DNA of 64,000 bases from assembly GCA_945869675.1 (NCBI GenBank), contig CAMBPS010000005.1:1-64000 (forward strand), in the 5' to 3' direction. The position numbers were made by a program, and so were the translations under genes. The notes below the pieces were generated by a model. It was not told the origin of the DNA. It saw nothing but the letters and a program-made list of their open reading frames with translations, and ran no database searches. The stretch comes from Prosthecobacter debontii (GTDB taxonomy: Bacteria; Verrucomicrobiota; Verrucomicrobiia; Verrucomicrobiales; Verrucomicrobiaceae). Each line of letters starts with the position of its first letter. Position 1 is the stretch's first letter. Below are positions 59,647 to 64,000 of this stretch, piece by piece.

Positions 59647-61195
59647 TCCACACTTTGATCCTGAAGTGCTCCTCCAGCATTATCTGGAAGATCAACTGAC
59701 AGAGACTGAATCGAGCGCGTTTTTACAGCTCTTACAGTCGCAGCCAGAACTCGGTGACCGTCTCCTGCAGCAACTGCATGTCGATGCCATGCTTACAGAC
59801 ATCAAAGCTGTGGCTGAGACACCAACGTCGGCTTTTCAGCTCATCGAAGGCCAAGCCAGCCCGGGAAAGAGTGCACCACGACGATTCAGCGTCGGCAATC
59901 TTTCCAGCGCGGCTGCACTGGCGGCCTGCATTACTTTAGCCTCTACTTGGGCTCTGCGCTTTTTGTCCCCAGAAGAAGAGACAGAGGCCACCACGGCAGC
60001 TGTTGCGGTCTTAGCCAGAGGCGTCAATTTACAATGGGAAGGTGAAAGTCATGCTCCTGGCAGTCCGCTGACACCTGGCTGGCTGCGCTTAAAGAGCGGC
60101 CTAGCTCAAATCGAGTTTTACCAAGGTGCTCGGGTGACTCTCGAAGGACCTGCGGCATTTCAGCTGATTTCATGCAGTGAGGCCTCATGCACCTCAGGTA
60201 AGCTCAGCGCCCATGTGCCACCTCAGGCCAAAGGGTTCCGCATTCAGACCCCGAAGGGCACCATTGTCGATCTCGGCACTGATTTTGGCTTAGACCTGAA
60301 TGATGCCTCATCACCAGTGCATGTCTTCAAAGGCGAAGTCGAATTTCACGGCAGGGACTCGCCCATGAAGTCGCTCAAAGAAGGTCAGGCGCTAGCTCTT
60401 AGCGACCTCTCGCGCAGCATGGTCGCTGATCAGTCCGCCTTTGCTTCACTTCATGAGGTGGATGAGCGCACCGCAGAATCTCAGCGCTTGGCCTTTGAAG
60501 GCTGGCTAAGCCGCAGTGCTCTTTGGAATAGTGATCCTTCCTTGCTGTTACGATTTGATTTTCAGGACAAGCGCAGCAGTCGATCCCTACAGAATCATGC
60601 GCTGAATGCCAGCCACATCCCTGCGGGAAGCATCGTTGGCTGTGATTGGACTGATGGCCGATGGCCGGGTAAACGCGCTTTGGAATTCAGCAATGTGAGC
60701 GACCGTGTTCGTCTGAATGTGCCTGGTCAATACGCCGCGCTGACTCTCAGCACATGGGTGCGCATCAGCGGACTGGATCGCAGCTACAATTCCCTGTTCA
60801 TGACCGAAGGCTATGCCGAGGCAGCCGCTCACTGGCAAATCACCCGCGATGGCATACTCCGCCTCGGTCTCGCAGGGAAAGACGGCAGACCACCTCATGA
60901 CTACGACACGTCGGCCATTTTCACGCAGGAGCGTTTTGGCCAATGGCTCCACCTAGCCACCGTCATCGATCCATCCACCCAAGAAGTGCGTCACTATTTG
61001 AATGGCGATCTCATCGCCAAGCTTGCACGCAAAGACACTTTCCCAGTTAGACTCACTGTCGCAGAACTCGGCAACTGGAATGACGGAGGCCGCCATGATC
61101 GTGTCGCCATCCGTCACTTCAGCGGCGTGATGGACGAATTTCTGCTCTTTAATCGTGCCTTGAGTGAAGCAGAAATTGCACGATTGGCTGAGTGA
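59639..61195 (+). CDS. FecR-domain/LamG-domain transmembrane protein (putative anti-sigma regulator)
   Basis: FecR-like FRIQTPKGTIVDLGTDFGLDLNDASSPVHVFKGEVEF; C-terminal LamG ALTLSTWVRISGLDRSYNSLFMTEGY; 8-nt overlap with the sigma gene. Confidence 0.88.
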   Translation: MHDPHFDPEVLLQHYLEDQLTETESSAFLQLLQSQPELGDRLLQQLHVDAMLTDIKAVAETPTSAFQLIEGQASPGKSAPRRFSVGNLSSAAALAACITLASTWALRFLSPEEETEATTAAVAVLARGVNLQWEGESHAPGSPLTPGWLRLKSGLAQIEFYQGARVTLEGPAAFQLISCSEASCTSGKLSAHVPPQAKGFRIQTPKGTIVDLGTDFGLDLNDASSPVHVFKGEVEFHGRDSPMKSLKEGQALALSDLSRSMVADQSAFASLHEVDERTAESQRLAFEGWLSRSALWNSDPSLLLRFDFQDKRSSRSLQNHALNASHIPAGSIVGCDWTDGRWPGKRALEFSNVSDRVRLNVPGQYAALTLSTWVRISGLDRSYNSLFMTEGYAEAAAHWQITRDGILRLGLAGKDGRPPHDYDTSAIFTQERFGQWLHLATVIDPSTQEVRHYLNGDLIAKLARKDTFPVRLTVAELGNWNDGGRHDRVAIRHFSGVMDEFLLFNRALSEAEIARLAE

Positions 61196-61210
61196 ATTTC
61201 ACTCAGCCAA
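61184..61210. repeat. 12-bp perfect inverted repeat overlapping the stop codon of the FecR/LamG gene
   Basis: ttggctgagtga-att-tcactcagccaa. Confidence 0.85.
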
Positions 61211-61270
61211 TGAGATCCAAATCATGCTATAACCGGCACGCTGGCTCACCCATTTTTTCAACTCCATCAC

Positions 61271-61888
61271 TCACCAGCCACGAAGTTGGACATGAACCTG
61301 AGCGCATTTACCCATGTAATGATTCATTTGGAAATCCTTGGCCGCTTTGAGCATGTGCTCTTTGGCCTGCGTGTCATCTCCCAAAGCCTCAAAGTACAAT
61401 CCCAAATACAGATGAGCGTAACAGCGATGATTTTTCAAATCCATACCCTCCCCTGACTCCGCAGCCTTGAGAACGTCTTCGACCGAGGCCTGACCCGCAA
61501 AGAGTTGATGCACCTGTTTCATCGGCACACGAGTGTCCCCTTCAATAGGAATCAAAGCCTTTCGAGCAGCCTCCACATTCTCTGCCCTAGCAACGCAGAT
61601 GAAATGCCAGGCGGCATTTTCTACATCGGCTTTGTTTACCGTCTGATGAGTCTCAAATTGCTCACGCCCAGCTTTGAAATCGCCCGTGTAGTAGAGTGAT
61701 AAACCGCGCTGCCATAGCTGCGGTTTAGAATCTGGAACGATGGTAATTAGCTTATCAAAGGCTGCAACTGACTCTATTGGCTTAGCCGCGTAAAAAGCAT
61801 CCACCCCCTTACGGAAAAGCTCGTTAGGACTGGCCTCCTGCGCATAGAGCGACAGACTCAGCAAGACAAATGGAAGTAATGGTTTCAT
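61271..61888 (-). CDS. Secreted tetratricopeptide-like repeat protein
   Basis: SNELFRKGVDAFYAAKPIESVAAFDKLITIVPDSKPQLWQRGLSLYYTGDFKAGREQF; YAHLYLGLYFEALGDDTQAKEHMLKA. Confidence 0.8.
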   Translation of the reverse strand: MKPLLPFVLLSLSLYAQEASPNELFRKGVDAFYAAKPIESVAAFDKLITIVPDSKPQLWQRGLSLYYTGDFKAGREQFETHQTVNKADVENAAWHFICVARAENVEAARKALIPIEGDTRVPMKQVHQLFAGQASVEDVLKAAESGEGMDLKNHRCYAHLYLGLYFEALGDDTQAKEHMLKAAKDFQMNHYMGKCAQVHVQLRGW

Positions 61889-63093
61889 GGTGTAGTCGTC
61901 TCAGGCACGAAATAGCGGCCCATGCTCTCTAGAATCTTTGAACGTAGTTCATCGCCATCAACAATGCCATTGTGACGATAGATAACCTCTCCACCAGGAG
62001 CGACCACGAGAGTGTGTGGGATCGGGCCAGGCCATTCAGGATCCAGCGCCTGGATGAGTCCGTTCGTATTCGATTCATTAAAAACATAGGCATTGCCTTT
62101 GCGCCCCTCGGCTTGAAGCGATGGCTTGATCTTGTCTGGCACAACAGCGTTGTATTTTTCCAAGAACGTTTTCACGTCAGACATCGTCTTCGGGTCGTCT
62201 AGGCTAATACTGATGAACTCAAACTCGCGTAGGCCAAACTTCCGTGAAGTGGCCACGAGTTCAGGAAACTCCTTCACGCATGGGCCGCACCAAGTGGCCC
62301 AGACATTGAACAGACGAATCTTCTTTGTGTCATTCTTGCGCAGTGCCGCCACACCTTTCGCGTCGATCAATTGCACCTCGACTTCACTCTTTTCCCACTT
62401 TTCGTTATCGGCCGTGACTTGGGCACGCTTTTCAATCCACTTTGTTGAACAGCCATGAGGCTTAGTGACTTCAACGGGCACTGGTTGTCCTGCTAGCAGC
62501 GCATCGATGGCATTTCGCGCATCGTAAGAGGTCACAGTGCTTTCATCCGCGTAGCGCGAATCGTCAAGACGTCCCTGGTAGCGAAGCTTGCGCTCTTTAT
62601 CAAAAAGTAGCACATGCGGCGTCGCCAGTCCCCCATAGGCTAAAGTGGTTTTCTGAGTTTCACCATCATAGAGATAAGGAAAAGTAAAGTCCTGCTCCTT
62701 GGCGTGGCGTTTCATCTCGGGAAAACTGTCATTGTAAACAGAGTAACCCAACTCATCGGCGCGTAGGGCCGCTGGATCATTAGGATTGATAGCCACCAGT
62801 TGTAGGCCTTTGCTTTTGTAGTCACTGACTAGCTTCTTAATACGGCCTTCGACCGCCTGTGAGGTCGGGCAATGATTGCTCAGAAACGCGACCATGAGGA
62901 AGTCTGCTTTCGCATATTCATGTAGAGTATGCATTTCCTCATCGATCCCTATCAATTCAAAGCTCGGCGCAGAATCGCCGATCTTCAATTCATGAAAACC
63001 TTCTGGCAGTGATGAAGCTGACTTTTTAGACTTACCCGTCGTCTGACCGTAAGCCAGCAGCGGCAGCAAGAGACAAAGAGTGAATCGTTTCAT
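61885..63093 (-). CDS. Two-domain thioredoxin-like protein (redoxin + TlpA-like)
   Basis: N-terminal redoxin region FLMVAFLSNHCPTSQAVEGRI...; C-terminal RLFNVWATWCGPCVKEFPELV. Confidence 0.9.
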   Translation of the reverse strand: MKRFTLCLLLPLLAYGQTTGKSKKSASSLPEGFHELKIGDSAPSFELIGIDEEMHTLHEYAKADFLMVAFLSNHCPTSQAVEGRIKKLVSDYKSKGLQLVAINPNDPAALRADELGYSVYNDSFPEMKRHAKEQDFTFPYLYDGETQKTTLAYGGLATPHVLLFDKERKLRYQGRLDDSRYADESTVTSYDARNAIDALLAGQPVPVEVTKPHGCSTKWIEKRAQVTADNEKWEKSEVEVQLIDAKGVAALRKNDTKKIRLFNVWATWCGPCVKEFPELVATSRKFGLREFEFISISLDDPKTMSDVKTFLEKYNAVVPDKIKPSLQAEGRKGNAYVFNESNTNGLIQALDPEWPGPIPHTLVVAPGGEVIYRHNGIVDGDELRSKILESMGRYFVPETTTP

Positions 63094-63135
63094 AATAACG
63101 AAGATTTAAACGCTTCCGACAGACAGAACGCCAGC

Positions 63136-64000
63136 CTATTTTTTCCACTGCCAAGACTCATCAAAGAAATCCGCAGCTAGGATACCACCCGGAGCTCGCG
63201 GCGTCTTGGGCTGAGTCAAATCGATCACAGCCCAATCCGGCAGCTTAGCGATTTGGCGCGCATTGTTCAGGTAATCATATTCGCGATAAGTGAAGCTGCT
63301 ATTGATGACGATGTAACGCCTTGGATTCAGCGGATTCGGATAAACCAAAACAGGCGCATGGTGAGTCGCATCATAAGTCTTGCCGTTGGCCACAAGTTTG
63401 TCCTTCGTCCACTGAATCGGTAGCTTGGCGATCACTTTAGCCAGCACCGCATTACTCTGAGGATCACCCCAGAGGATGAGATTATTGCCTGCAATGTCAG
63501 CATCGTTGATCGCGCAGTCATCCTTCGCAGGCGCATCGCCACGGAACTGCCGACGCCACTCAAACACGGCGCGCTCCATTTCAGCCTTCGACCATTCACC
63601 GACCTTGGCATTCAGTGCTGCACCTGTCGGTTTAACAAAAAGGAAGCTATCCATGAAGGCGTCATCAATAGGACCAGAAAGCCCATGCTTTTTTACCAGC
63701 TTATCATCCTCGTGTGCCTTCAGAGCCTGCTGCCACTTTCCACCGAAACGACGTAAATGCACCAGCCATGAGCGATCTGATTTGGGCCGTAGGACTTCGA
63801 TCTGAGTTCCGTCGATGATGACAGTCGGCTTTTCACGGACACTCAGCGGACAGTGGCCTGGCAGCATGTTAATGGTCAGAGCATTGGCATTTTGAGTTTT
63901 AATGGTCACCTCAGCATCGCCTGTGATTTTAGCATGAATCCGCGTGCGCTCCCAATGTTGAACCAGCTCATCCACCGTGATCCAATGCATCGTATTATAG
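63136..64000 (-). CDS. C-terminal part of a larger secreted peptidase/hydrolase-associated protein; 5' end lies outside the window
   Basis: Frame stays open to the window edge (upstream codons Y-N-T before the M at 63990); HHAPVLVYPNPLNPRRYIVINSSFTYREYDYLNNARQIAKLPDWAVIDL region. Confidence 0.65.
   Translation of the reverse strand, partial: YNTMHWITVDELVQHWERTRIHAKITGDAEVTIKTQNANALTINMLPGHCPLSVREKPTVIIDGTQIEVLRPKSDRSWLVHLRRFGGKWQQALKAHEDDKLVKKHGLSGPIDDAFMDSFLFVKPTGAALNAKVGEWSKAEMERAVFEWRRQFRGDAPAKDDCAINDADIAGNNLILWGDPQSNAVLAKVIAKLPIQWTKDKLVANGKTYDATHHAPVLVYPNPLNPRRYIVINSSFTYREYDYLNNARQIAKLPDWAVIDLTQPKTPRAPGGILAADFFDESWQWKK

Overview
The window looks like a conserved-to-accessory chromosomal stretch from a Verrucomicrobia-type bacterium. 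This is inferred from PSD1/DUF1549/DUF1553, DUF1501 and DUF1800 proteins, PPC and LamG/FecR proteins, and Rhodopirellula/Verrucomicrobium-style ECF sigma factors. I call about 54 protein genes on both strands. I found no rRNA, tRNA or CRISPR array by eye. Housekeeping genes recognised: pheS, pheT, rdgB, thiH, folE2, rpsR, rpmG (57 aa, absent from the ORF track), prfC, tsaD, zwf, opcA-like, recQ, lsrF-like, sufE-like, tatD-like, moaA. Most interesting points: (1) a GxxExxY (PD-(D/E)XK-like) gene in an inverted-repeat cassette wedged between pheS and pheT, next to a decayed or empty repeat copy; (2) an M23 peptidase split by a single in-frame TAG directly after its HxH zinc motif; (3) a folE2 / Cys-poor S18 / Cys-poor L33 / Cys-poor DksA-like run, which resembles a set of zinc-independent paralogs, with the DksA-like protein carrying a histone-H1-like Lys/Ala/Pro tail; (4) several DUF1549-1553/DUF1501/DUF1800 modules of unclear function; (5) two different sigma/anti-sigma style loci. 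All calls come from reading the translations and sequence. No database searches were run.
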